Below are positions 1 to 7,759 of a DNA stretch of 15,860 nt, one piece after another. The DNA comes from Clostridia bacterium (lineage in GTDB: Bacteria > Bacillota > Clostridia > Christensenellales > Borkfalkiaceae). The translations under genes and the position numbers were made by a program. The notes below the pieces were generated by a model, which saw nothing but the letters and a program-made list of their open reading frames with translations, searched no databases and was not told the DNA's origin. Location of the stretch: NCBI GenBank assembly GCA_900767195.1, contig CAAFYG010000007.1, forward strand, positions 1-15,860. Direction: 5' to 3'. Positions within the stretch are counted from its first letter, which is position 1; every line of letters starts with the position of its first letter.

Positions 1-97
1 AAAAAGTTACAAAAAATATGATTTTGGGCTTAGGTTTTATTTTTGCCGCGATTGTGTTGACAAATTTATAATAAACCCGTGAAACTATTTTCGGTAA

Positions 98-117
98 ATA
101 CCGCGTCTTCGCGGCAT
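98..117 (-). terminator. Weak hairpin just downstream of the alpha-mannosidase gene
   Basis: An 8-bp stem with a 4-nt loop (98-105 pairs with 110-117, one G-U pair in the leftward RNA) lies 10 bases past the GH38 stop codon. The leftward RNA continues with UAUUUACCG, only a poor U-tract, so it may be a weak terminator or just a 3'-end stabilising hairpin. The rest of 1-97 is AT-rich and shows no gene. Confidence 0.3.
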
Positions 118-126
118 CCGAACGGA

Positions 127-2796
127 TTAAAACCGTACTTTAACGTTTACGGCGGCGTAGGGCGCGGCAACGAAAAGTACGTTGTTTTTCCGCAATTGCG
201 TTTCACCCGTTTTGTTGCCGAGATAGTCGCATAAATACGCTTCTTTCGGCTCTTTGTCAAAGCGGATTTCTCCCGCCGCTCGTTCGTTTGAATAGTTAAA
301 CGCGCGCACGATCATTCCGCCGGGAACGATTTTTCCGTACTCGTCCTTTTCGGGCGTTGCGGTATCGTAAACGCAACAGGCGGACAAAAATTCCATAAAC
401 GGAACGGAATTTTTCAATCGATCGCCGCGGACGGTGAAAGTTTTTACGTCGCTCACAAAGTTTTCTTTCATCTGCATCAATTCCGCGTCCGTTTCGTCCG
501 CAACGGGTGCAATCGCGTAATCGAACGTAAGATCGCCCTGCAACAGTCCGTCCGGTTCGCCGTTCGTTCCCACCGTTTTCGAAAACGAGCGGAACAACGT
601 GATATTCAGCGCGGGGGAGGTTTCTCCGGGAAAAGCCGCTTCGTGCAACCCGCCTTTGGAAATAAAAATCAACCCGCCTTTTTTTCCGTGTTCGTTTCGA
701 GCGAAAACGGCGGAAGAAAATTGTTTTTCGAAAATATCGCTTTCTTTCCAGTTCCAGCTGTCCGGATCGGTTGCGGCGGTTCGTTTCAGAATCGTTCCGC
801 ATTGATCCGCATAATAAGCGTCGGCACAATCCATGGGCAGGCGCAGGCACAACTTGTGATTGCGCGAACGATTATGCACTACGGTATGCACTTTTACGAG
901 CTTGCTGTTTTTTTCTACGGTGAACGTACTTTCGATTTTTAATTCGCTTTCGCCGCTTCTTCGATAAAAACCGTCTGCGTTTACGGCGGTTTCGGGAATT
1001 TCGAATCGGTAAATCACTCGGAAAGAACAGGCGGCAACCCCGTCGTCCTTTTTGCATACGCTGATTTCGCAACCTTGCGAAGAATATGTCTCGTCCGCAA
1101 CGGGGCGAATATGAAACCAGCCGTCGCCGATTTCGCCGCAGTCGGTGAAGGAATGAAGCCGATCGTAAACCATGCCCGTTTCTTTGTCGGTGATTTTAAT
1201 TGTGCCGTCCGGATTCACCGAAAATCCGATTTTTTCGTTTTGGCAGGAAACGGGCGAATCGGAAAGCCGTTCGGTGAAACGGCAGGGCCGATCGTAGGGG
1301 CGGATTTCGAACGCCGTATACGCGCACGGAGCTAAAACGGCAAAAAATCGTACGACGTGTATATCGTACGAATCCGCGTTTCCCGCAGGTCGATCCGCGG
1401 CTTTCACGTTTCTCGCGGCGGAAAGGAGCGTATAGGGGATTTCCCGCCCCTTTTCATCGAAAATACGGAAAGAGTTGCGCTGTTCGTATTTGATATAAGG
1501 CAATTCTTTTATGGGAAAATCCGCGTCGAAACGAATCGGCACGGTAAAAACTTCTTCTCGGGTGACGGGCAGCGGATTATAAATTTCTACGTAATTTTTC
1601 CCGTCTTTTTTATAATTTTTTTCAAATTCTTCGGCAAAATAAATCTCGGAATACGTGAGAGCCGTACGGCGGCATTTTTCAAAACGAGTCAACATTTCCT
1701 TGTGTACGGCGTCAATCGAACAGCCGCAGATGCTGTCGTGCGCGTGGTTTTGAAGGAGCAGCGTATAGGCGTAATCGATAAATCCGTAATCGGTTTCTTT
1801 TGTTTCCGCGGCGCGTCGCGCGGCAATCGGCATCGCGTATTTTTCAAGAATCAATTGACATTCATCGTTTGCGCGTTTTAAATCGTATCTCGAAGAAAGC
1901 GTGTGGGGAATCAGTTTGTTGTGCATTACGTTTTCTTTGCACAACGCCGCGAGTTCGCCCTCCGCAACGGGCAAAGAATCTTTTTCCGCACCGATTTCTT
2001 CAAATACCGCGTCAAGCGGCAGTTGTTCCGCGGGACAGGAAAAATAATCGGAAAGCCGCGATAAAATCGTCGGCATAAATTCGTGCACGGTTTCGTGATC
2101 CATACCGTCGGCGAGAATCACATACGGGAGGCGCGTGCGCGTCGATTCCCGTTCAACGTATTTCACCGCGGCGGAAAAAATTTCATCTGCATGCGCCGTG
2201 TAGTCCGGGGCGAACGGCGAAAGTACTTCGTAAAAAAACGAACCGTAGCCGCACGTTTCGGGAGCTTTAAAGGCGAGTGCTTCGCAGCCGTCCGGAGAAC
2301 GCCACCTGAAAAAACAAGGCAGATCGCAATCGTTCGTGCCGCGGGAGATAAACGCACTCGTAATGCCGAAACCGTTCAAAATTTGCGGCAAATTCGCCAC
2401 ATGCCCGAAAATATCGCAGACATATCCGTTTTTCAATGCCTCGGGCGCGCCGTATTCTTTCGCCAGAAAATGTCCTTTTAAAAGATTTTGCACAAGACTT
2501 TCGTGCGACAATAAAAATTCGTCGGGCATGGTATACCACGGACCGATTTTCAGCCGCCCGTCGCGAATCAGCGCGCGCAATTTTTGTTCGTCCTCTTTTT
2601 TAACGGCAAGAAAATCTTCAAGAATACACGTCTGTCCGTCGGCGGTAAAAAGTTTAAAGTCGGAACGATTTTCAAGCGTATCGATAACCTTTTTCATCAC
2701 AGGCACAAGTCTGAAACGGAATTCGTCTACGGTTTTGTACCATTCGCGATCCCAATGCGTAGAGGCAAAGTAATAAATTTTTTTTAAAGAATGCAT
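127..2796 (-). CDS. Alpha-mannosidase, glycoside hydrolase family 38
   Basis: This 889-residue protein should hydrolyse alpha-mannosidic bonds by a zinc-dependent retaining mechanism. Seen in sequence: the N-terminal THWDREWY motif (H14 and D16 as zinc ligands), the GPWY..PDEFL block near residues 85-95, the nucleophile region YVCDIFGH with D128 as probable nucleophile, the LADGMDHE block near 228-235, and the second metal/active-site motif NHAHDSICGC at 350-359. The C-terminal half is beta-rich as in the family, and the length is normal for bacterial GH38. There is no signal peptide, so it acts in the cytoplasm on imported oligosaccharides. The ATG has a GAGG ribosome site about 9 bases upstream. 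It starts 50 bp after the regulator gene on the same strand with no convincing terminator between, so the two are probably co-transcribed. The exact linkage specificity cannot be read from the sequence. Confidence 0.95.
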   Translation of the reverse strand: MHSLKKIYYFASTHWDREWYKTVDEFRFRLVPVMKKVIDTLENRSDFKLFTADGQTCILEDFLAVKKEDEQKLRALIRDGRLKIGPWYTMPDEFLLSHESLVQNLLKGHFLAKEYGAPEALKNGYVCDIFGHVANLPQILNGFGITSAFISRGTNDCDLPCFFRWRSPDGCEALAFKAPETCGYGSFFYEVLSPFAPDYTAHADEIFSAAVKYVERESTRTRLPYVILADGMDHETVHEFMPTILSRLSDYFSCPAEQLPLDAVFEEIGAEKDSLPVAEGELAALCKENVMHNKLIPHTLSSRYDLKRANDECQLILEKYAMPIAARRAAETKETDYGFIDYAYTLLLQNHAHDSICGCSIDAVHKEMLTRFEKCRRTALTYSEIYFAEEFEKNYKKDGKNYVEIYNPLPVTREEVFTVPIRFDADFPIKELPYIKYEQRNSFRIFDEKGREIPYTLLSAARNVKAADRPAGNADSYDIHVVRFFAVLAPCAYTAFEIRPYDRPCRFTERLSDSPVSCQNEKIGFSVNPDGTIKITDKETGMVYDRLHSFTDCGEIGDGWFHIRPVADETYSSQGCEISVCKKDDGVAACSFRVIYRFEIPETAVNADGFYRRSGESELKIESTFTVEKNSKLVKVHTVVHNRSRNHKLCLRLPMDCADAYYADQCGTILKRTAATDPDSWNWKESDIFEKQFSSAVFARNEHGKKGGLIFISKGGLHEAAFPGETSPALNITLFRSFSKTVGTNGEPDGLLQGDLTFDYAIAPVADETDAELMQMKENFVSDVKTFTVRGDRLKNSVPFMEFLSACCVYDTATPEKDEYGKIVPGGMIVRAFNYSNERAAGEIRFDKEPKEAYLCDYLGNKTGETQLRKNNVLFVAAPYAAVNVKVRF

Positions 2797-2846
2797 AAAT
2801 AAAACCTCGCAGATAATTTTTGCGTTTTATATAACGCTTTAACGCT

Positions 2847-3983
2847 TTACGGAGTTTTTGAAATATCGCGTTTGTCAGAGTGCGCGGATTCGTCTTTTTT
2901 TCGTTGCGTTACGCGCGTGGAATCGCGTTCGACGAATTGATAACCCAACTGAATTTTTTCGTCCCGCTTGCTTTTTCCGGTAATGTAGTTTACGAGGCAG
3001 GCGGCGGCTTGTTTGCCGATTTCCTCGCTTTGTTGCACGATGCACGAAGGCGAAAAGGGGAGAATGTCCGCATAGGCGGCATATTCGTCGTCCAGAAAAA
3101 TGATTTGCAGTCGATCGGGGACGCTTAATCCTGATTTTTTCACGGCTTTGTAAACGTGAATCCCCACCACGTCGCCGTAAGAAAGCAGACCGTCGAGTTC
3201 CGGGTGCGCCTCAAAATAAGCGCAGATTTTTTCGTCGATATCCGGATCGTATTTCGAAATTTCCATCAAATAATCTCTGCGAATCAACATACCGTTGTCC
3301 GTATGCGCGTTTTCATAGCCCGAAATGCGCTCGCGCACGCTCGAACCTGCGGCGGAAGGAACGCTGATAAAGCCGATATTTTTGCAGCCCCGTTCCAACA
3401 GCAGATTCACCGCCATTTTTCCCGCTTCTTCGTGCTTGCTCGATACGGAGCTTACGTCGAGGCTTTCCATATACCGATCCACGAACACGATAGGGAATTT
3501 TTTTAAAGCAAGCAACAGTAAATCTTTGTTGTAATTCACTCGGCTGTTCGGAAATACGAGAATGCCTTTAATTCCCCGTTTCACGATTTCCGTAACGAGA
3601 TTGAGCTTGTTCAGTTTTTCTTCCGGTTCGATCATTAAAAGCAAAGTATAGCCGAAACGCGAGCAGTACTCCTTTGCGCCCGTAACGATATTCGATATAA
3701 ACGAGCTTTTTATGTTCGGTAGCAGCATACAAACGAATTCGTTCGGCTGCACCCGAAAAAAATCGGTAACGGACGGATTGATGAAAGAGCCTTTTCCGTG
3801 TCGTCTTACGATATACCCTTCGTCCTGCAATTCGTTCAAAGCCCGTTTAGCCGTGATGCGCGTGGTTGAAAATTTCACAGCAAGCTGATTTTCCGAAGGC
3901 AGAATATAATTCGGAACGTCTTTGTTTTCCTTGATCTGCCGCAACAGATAATCTTTGATTTCCTCATAGATAAATTTAGCCAT
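2847..3983 (-). CDS. GntR-LacI (AraR-type) transcriptional regulator
   Basis: This 378-residue protein has an N-terminal GntR winged helix-turn-helix (about residues 4-70; LPSENQLAVKFSTTRITAKR is the typical GntR core, ending in a RRHGKGSF wing). It is followed by a LacI/periplasmic-binding-protein-like sugar-sensing domain (about 78-355, including the EEAGKMAVNLLLERGC..IGFI block). This combination is that of B. subtilis AraR: a repressor released by a small sugar. The gene is divergent from the transporter operon and is preceded by a perfect consensus promoter (4097-4125) whose leader holds four TTGTA boxes, which suggests autorepression. The ATG at 3983 is preceded by GGGGT, a weak ribosome site. 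The ligand is unknown; mannose or a manno-oligosaccharide is a guess from the adjacent GH38. Confidence 0.93.
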   Translation of the reverse strand: MAKFIYEEIKDYLLRQIKENKDVPNYILPSENQLAVKFSTTRITAKRALNELQDEGYIVRRHGKGSFINPSVTDFFRVQPNEFVCMLLPNIKSSFISNIVTGAKEYCSRFGYTLLLMIEPEEKLNKLNLVTEIVKRGIKGILVFPNSRVNYNKDLLLLALKKFPIVFVDRYMESLDVSSVSSKHEEAGKMAVNLLLERGCKNIGFISVPSAAGSSVRERISGYENAHTDNGMLIRRDYLMEISKYDPDIDEKICAYFEAHPELDGLLSYGDVVGIHVYKAVKKSGLSVPDRLQIIFLDDEYAAYADILPFSPSCIVQQSEEIGKQAAACLVNYITGKSKRDEKIQLGYQFVERDSTRVTQRKKDESAHSDKRDISKTP

Positions 3984-4020
3984 AAATGCTTACCCCGAAT
4001 TTGCAGATATTTTCATAAGC

Positions 4021-4070
4021 TTGTAAATACAACTTGTAAAACAACTTGTATATATTTTTACCGACTTGTA
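4021..4070. promoter_or_regulatory. Operator array: four TTGTA boxes in the regulator leader
   Basis: Four copies of TTGTA start at 4021, 4034, 4046 and 4066, the last three as ACTTGTA. The first forms a perfect inverted repeat TTGTA-AA-TACAA (4021-4032). From memory, B. subtilis AraR operators have the same TTGTA-N2-TACAA layout, which fits the AraR-like protein encoded next door. The boxes lie about 20-70 bases downstream of the expected start of the regulator transcript, a position suited to roadblock or autorepression. The binding itself is inferred. Confidence 0.55.
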
Positions 4071-4096
4071 TATCTTTCCGATTGAAAGACAATATT

Positions 4097-4125
4097 ATTA
4101 TAGTCGACGGAATTGGTTTTGTCAA
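4097..4125 (-). promoter_or_regulatory. Consensus housekeeping promoter for regulator and GH38
   Basis: Read leftward, TTGACA (4125 down to 4120) is separated by exactly 17 bases from TATAAT (4102 down to 4097), both perfect matches to the SigA consensus. The expected start is near 4090, giving a leader of about 107 bases that contains the TTGTA boxes. An A/T-tract block lies directly upstream. Confidence 0.85.
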
Positions 4126-4135
4126 TAGGATTTTG

Positions 4136-4162
4136 AAAAAAAAACACAAAAAAATAAAAAAA
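4136..4162. promoter_or_regulatory. A-tract block between the divergent promoters
   Basis: Three A-runs (A9 at 4136-4144, A7 at 4148-4154, A7 at 4156-4162) lie between the two promoters. They sit about 45-70 bases upstream of the regulator start, where an UP element would lie, and their near-helical spacing could bend the DNA. The function is inferred. Confidence 0.4.
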
Positions 4163-4165
4163 TAG

Positions 4166-4188
4166 TCAAGTTTATCAAGTTATTTGAT
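4166..4188. repeat. TCAAGTT direct repeats with inverted repeat, candidate second operator
   Basis: TCAAGTT occurs at 4166-4172 and 4175-4181. The second copy is part of a perfect inverted repeat ATCAA-N5-TTGAT (4174-4188). A third TCAAGTT (4246-4252) overlaps the rightward -10 box. Its complement AACTTGA shares ACTTG with three of the four TTGTA boxes on the other side, so one regulator might touch both sites. This is pattern evidence only. Confidence 0.35.
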
Positions 4189-4217
4189 CGAAAGGTAAAA
4201 AATTTTTAAAAATGGTA

Positions 4218-4246
4218 TTGACAAATATGCGAAGGAGTGCTATTAT
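4218..4246 (+). promoter_or_regulatory. Consensus housekeeping promoter for the transporter operon
   Basis: TTGACA (4218-4223), a 17-base spacer, and TATTAT (4241-4246) make a near-perfect SigA promoter pointing at the permease gene. The expected start near 4253 gives a leader of about 125 bases. I saw no other convincing rightward promoter before 15066, so it may drive the whole 11-kb gene set. Confidence 0.83.
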
Positions 4247-4264
4247 CAAGTTGCAGCGGCTTGA
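4246..4264. promoter_or_regulatory. Inverted repeat over the rightward start site
   Basis: TCAAG (4246-4250) and CTTGA (4260-4264) form an inverted repeat with a 9-base centre, overlapping the last base of the -10 box and the expected transcription start. That is a classic position for a repressor operator. The arms carry the same CAAG/CTTG core as the other boxes in this control region. Confidence 0.4.
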
Positions 4265-4294
4265 ATAGTATTTCCGCGTGCGTAATTTTTAAAA

Positions 4295-4316
4295 TTTTTG
4301 CAAGATTTTTGCAAGA
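4295..4316 (+). repeat. 11-bp perfect tandem repeat in the operon leader
   Basis: TTTTTGCAAGA is repeated exactly, head to tail (4295-4305 and 4306-4316), within the untranslated leader between the rightward start site and the permease ATG. The role is unknown; it may be a slippage duplication or paired protein sites one helical turn apart. Confidence 0.7.
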
Positions 4317-4378
4317 CCAGAAAAGAAAACGATTTAATTTTGCTTTATGCTCACGAAAGAGCGTAGCGGGGAAGAAAA

Positions 4379-5281
4379 ATGAAAAATACGGGAGAAACGT
4401 TACAATTCGATGCGGAGGCGATGAGACTTCGCAAAAAGAAGAAAGCGAAAAGAGCAACGTACGTTACGCTGATTCATCTCGCTTTGATTATCACCTCGTT
4501 GCTTTTCGTTTTCCCATTGATCTGGATGGTTTCGGTATCGTTGCAATCGGAAGAAGAAATGCGCCTTGCCAACGGATTCTGGGATATGCTCGTGCCGAAC
4601 GACTGGCTTTGGGGTAATTACGCTGGAGTATTTCGTGCGATTCCGTTTATGCGGTATTTCAAAAACAGCGCGATCGTTACGTCGCTTACGGTCATCGGCA
4701 CGGTGCTGGCGTCGTCTTTGGTTTCGTATGCGTTTTCGAAGCTGCGTTGGCCCGGGCGGAATTTCGTGTATACGTTGATGCTTGCCACGATGATACTTCC
4801 GAGCTTTATCCTGATGATTCCTACTTTTAAAATGTACAGTAAAATGGGATTCGTCGATACGTGGGTACCGCTGATTCTGCCCGCATTTCTGGGCGGCGGC
4901 GCGGGAAATATCATTTTGATACAGCAATTTTTTATGTCGATACCCAAAGAAATGTCTGAGGCGGCGATGATCGACGGCGCAAAGCATACTACGATCTAGC
5001 TGAAAATCATGTTGCCGCTTTGCGCGCCCGTCCTTGCTACCGTGGCTATTTTCTCGTTTTTGTTTTCGTGGAACGATTATCTGCAACCGTTAATTTACGT
5101 AAACAGTGCTTCGAAGCAGACAATCGCGCAAGGACTTCGGGCGTTTCAATCTCAGACGAGTACGCGATGGGGCTTGTTGATGGCGGGGTCTTTGATCTCG
5201 ATGATACCGAATCTTTTGCTTTTCGTTTTTTGCCAGAGATTTTTTCTCGAAGGCGTGAAGGCGGGCAGCGTAAAAGGATAA
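4379..5281 (+). pseudogene. MalG-type sugar ABC transporter permease with in-frame TAG
   Basis: The full frame is 300 codon positions, normal for a CUT1 MalG-like permease. The first transmembrane helix is at about residues 28-52, and the EAA loop starts at EAAMIDGAKHTTI (194-206). Codon 207 (4997-4999) is TAG. The frame then continues without fault through LKIMLPLCAP, the last two helices and the typical MalG ending EGVKAGSVKG. The stop falls where relatives carry an aromatic residue, and TGG or TAT/TAC is one base away. Truncation at 206 would remove most of the EAA loop and the last helices, so the product would not work. Possible causes are a fresh nonsense mutation, an assembly error or TAG readthrough; nothing downstream has decayed. 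The ribosome site is GGGGAAG before the ATG. It is the first gene of the rightward operon; the order permease G, binding protein, permease F differs from the common binding protein, F, G. Confidence 0.85.
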
Positions 5282-5330
5282 AAATTCAAATTCGAATCAA
5301 ACGAAAAATGATTTCAGGAGGAAAAGAGCT

Positions 5331-6743
5331 ATGAAAAGAACTTGGAAAAGAATTGCGAGTATCGCTTTGGCGAGCGCGCTCACGATCGGAACGACGGCGG
5401 GATTTTCCGCATGTTCTTCCTCTTCTCACATGGATAAAGACGGAAACATAACGCTCAGTTTCTGGTCGATTTATCCTGAGGGAGACGTAAATTATCAATG
5501 GACGAAAGACGTTATTTCCCGCTTTGAAACGGAAAACCCTAAGATAAAAGTCAATTACACGGGGATTTCGTTTTGGGATTACTTCACGAAAATCACCACG
5601 GCAATGACAGATCCGAGCGGTCCGGACGTCTATTTGCAAACGATCAAAGATACGAACGATCGCGCGTCCGGCGGGGTATCCATGGATATTTCTTCGTTTC
5701 TCGACGACGAAGTAAACAAGAATTCCTACTACCCGCAAGATCTTTGCACGATGGAATACGAAGGCGGACTGTACGGTTTGCCGTATGCTTTGGATAACCG
5801 CGTGTTATACTATAATATCGATCTTCTCAACGCATTGAAAGAAAGCACCGATGCGCAATGGCAGGCAACGAAAGCGGCGAAGAAAACGAACTCCACGATT
5901 TCCGGCAAGCCTGCGGATCTTCTCGATTCCTCCAGCAACGTGCGCGCCCCCGAAACGTTCGACGAACTTATGGCATACACCGAACTTTTAACCACGCAGG
6001 AAAACGGCAAAATCACTCAGCTCGGTTTCGACGTCAACGTAGGCAACTGTATGTTCGTGAATTTCGTCTGGAATCTCGGCGGGGAATTTTTCCGGGACGG
6101 CAAACCCGTAGTATCCACAGACGAAGGCGTGAAAAAGGGTTTTGAAACGTGGTACGAAGTGGCGAAGGTGAATTCCACGGCGAAAGTGAACGCGTTTATC
6201 AATACGGCGGGTGACAGCAGCGAAAATCTGTTCTGGTCGAAAAAAGTGGCGATGATGATTTCCACGAACGAAATCCCCTGGCAAAACGATAAACTTTCCG
6301 AAGAAAATCGGGTAAATCTCGGCGCGGCGTCTGTTCCTTACAACAAAATCGAAGCGCATCATTATAATTTTACGGGCGGATTTTCTTTGGAAATGACAAC
6401 TCGTCTTGCGAAAGAGAAAAAGGAAGTGCAGGAAGCCGCCGCAAAATTGATGAAATACTTCTGCGGCGAAAAAATACAAAAAGAAGTGCTCAGCGAATCC
6501 TCCAACATGCCGGCGAACATCAACGTGTACGACGATTTGTTTAAAGAGATCACCGATCCTGCCAAACGCGTAGTGCTTTCCGAAATGAAATATCGTAAGC
6601 CTTACGATTATATTGCGAATGCGCCGAACTGGTTCGGCGAAGTGCAAAACGCGCTTACGGATTACGTGGCGGGCAAACATACGCTGGATGAAACGCTTAC
6701 AACGGCACAGAACGCAATTCTTCGCTTGCAGGCTACCAACTGA
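5331..6743 (+). CDS. Sugar-binding lipoprotein of CUT1 ABC transporter
   Basis: This 470-residue extracellular solute-binding protein (SBP_bac_1-like) captures the oligosaccharide for the two neighbouring permeases. It has a lipoprotein signal peptide: basic MKRTWKR start, hydrophobic stretch, and lipobox GFSAC with the acylated cysteine at residue 28. The mature part opens with ITLSFWSIYPEGD and contains the usual blocks of this family (FETENPKIKVNYTG, a GLPYALDNRVLYYN segment, and a GGFSLEMTT segment near residue 350). The start is fixed by a perfect AGGAGG at 5316-5321, nine bases before the ATG. It lies between the two permease genes, 49 bp after the first and 39 bp before the second. No ATPase gene is nearby; CUT1 systems in Bacillota often share an MsmK-type ATPase encoded elsewhere. 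The ligand is unknown. Confidence 0.94.
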   Translation: MKRTWKRIASIALASALTIGTTAGFSACSSSSHMDKDGNITLSFWSIYPEGDVNYQWTKDVISRFETENPKIKVNYTGISFWDYFTKITTAMTDPSGPDVYLQTIKDTNDRASGGVSMDISSFLDDEVNKNSYYPQDLCTMEYEGGLYGLPYALDNRVLYYNIDLLNALKESTDAQWQATKAAKKTNSTISGKPADLLDSSSNVRAPETFDELMAYTELLTTQENGKITQLGFDVNVGNCMFVNFVWNLGGEFFRDGKPVVSTDEGVKKGFETWYEVAKVNSTAKVNAFINTAGDSSENLFWSKKVAMMISTNEIPWQNDKLSEENRVNLGAASVPYNKIEAHHYNFTGGFSLEMTTRLAKEKKEVQEAAAKLMKYFCGEKIQKEVLSESSNMPANINVYDDLFKEITDPAKRVVLSEMKYRKPYDYIANAPNWFGEVQNALTDYVAGKHTLDETLTTAQNAILRLQATN

Positions 6744-6782
6744 TCGGCGAAAAGGGCATGATTCTTTAAGGAGAAAAACGCA

Positions 6783-7721
6783 ATGATAAAAGTAAGCGCG
6801 ATAAGCGGAGAAACAACGCTTTCTCCCGAAAACAAGCCGAAAAAGCGTAATCGGCAATATACGTTGCGAGAAAGTCTTTTAGGGTATCTTTTTGCCTCGC
6901 CGTGGATTATCGGCTTTATCGTTCTGATGGCATTTCCGCTGTTTTACTCACTGTATTTGTCTTTTACTAACGCGAGAACGTCTTCGTTGATCGCGGGGTT
7001 TGTGGGGTGGAACAATTACAAAGCGATTTTGAAAGACGCCTCCTTTTGGAGCAGCCTGATCCATACTCTGTGGTTCGTATGCATGTCCGTTCCGCTGAAT
7101 CTTATCTTTTCGCTGGGTATCGCGTTGCTCTTGAACGCGAAAATTCCCGGAAAGAAATTTTATCGCGTGCTTTATTATCTGCCCACGCTGGTAACGATCG
7201 TCGCCGTGGTGTTTCTTTGGAAACAGATGCTTTCGCCGTCCGGCGTGGTGAATACGATTCTTTCGTGGTTTCACGTTTCCGGACCGGACTGGTTCAACGA
7301 TTATAAATGGGCGACTCCCGGGCTTGTGCTGATGGGAATGTGGAGCGTCGGCGGCACGATTATCGTTTTTCTTTCGGGACTTACGGATTGTCCCTCCGAA
7401 TTATACGAGGCGATTTCCATCGACGGCGGCGGGGCGTTTGCGAAATTTTTCAACGTAACGATGCCTTCCCTTTCCTCGATTGTATTCTACAACCTTTTAA
7501 CGGGCACGATCGCGGCGTTTCAAACGTTCGTTCAGCCGATGCTGATGACGGGCGGCGCGTATAACACCGATTATCTCGGATATCGTATTTATTACACGGG
7601 GTTCACCGTGGGCAGGCAGGGATACGCCTCCGCGATGTCTTGGCTGATGCTCGTTGTGGTGGCGGCGTTTGTGGGATTGATCAAATTCGGGCAGAAAAAG
7701 CTCGTAGTATACAACGATTAA
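6783..7721 (+). CDS. MalF-type sugar ABC transporter permease
   Basis: This 312-residue CUT1 permease is the partner of the interrupted MalG-type protein. The basic, polar N-terminus (1-30) is followed by six or so hydrophobic segments, the first at about 34-60. The block YRVLYYLPTLVTIVAVVFLWK (127-147) is typical of MalF-like proteins. The EAA loop reads YEAISIDGGGAFAKFFNVTMPSL (208-230). The ending, with GFTVGRQGYASAMSW and a short basic tail, is also standard. An AAGGAG ribosome site at 6768-6773 sits nine bases before the ATG. Because this gene is intact, the TAG in the partner permease looks like a local event rather than decay of the whole transporter. Confidence 0.94.
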   Translation: MIKVSAISGETTLSPENKPKKRNRQYTLRESLLGYLFASPWIIGFIVLMAFPLFYSLYLSFTNARTSSLIAGFVGWNNYKAILKDASFWSSLIHTLWFVCMSVPLNLIFSLGIALLLNAKIPGKKFYRVLYYLPTLVTIVAVVFLWKQMLSPSGVVNTILSWFHVSGPDWFNDYKWATPGLVLMGMWSVGGTIIVFLSGLTDCPSELYEAISIDGGGAFAKFFNVTMPSLSSIVFYNLLTGTIAAFQTFVQPMLMTGGAYNTDYLGYRIYYTGFTVGRQGYASAMSWLMLVVVAAFVGLIKFGQKKLVVYND

Positions 7722-7759
7722 ACAAAAACGCGCAGATTTCGGAAATATGGGAGAGAATT

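Noticed and set aside
57..72. TTGACA (57-62) and TATAAT (67-72) as a promoter near the left edge
   Set aside because: Only 4 bases separate them, far from the required 16-18, and neither finds a partner at proper spacing.
2822..2837. Inverted repeat GCGTT/AACGC between regulator and GH38 as a terminator
   Set aside because: Five-base stem, AT-rich loop, and no U-tract after it in the leftward direction, so co-transcription remains likely.
5009..5281. Separate 90-residue protein restarting after the permease TAG
   Set aside because: It is the C-terminal third of the permease; no ribosome site precedes the ATG and a split CUT1 permease at this point is not known to me.
5988..6857. Minus-strand open frame (289 codons) opposite the binding-protein gene
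   Set aside because: Shadow of a strongly supported lipoprotein gene; composition is antisense-like with no family signature.
7640..7759. N-terminal extension of propeller protein A
   Set aside because: It would overlap the end of the permease gene in another frame, adds no signal peptide, and the ATG at 7760 has a good ribosome site.
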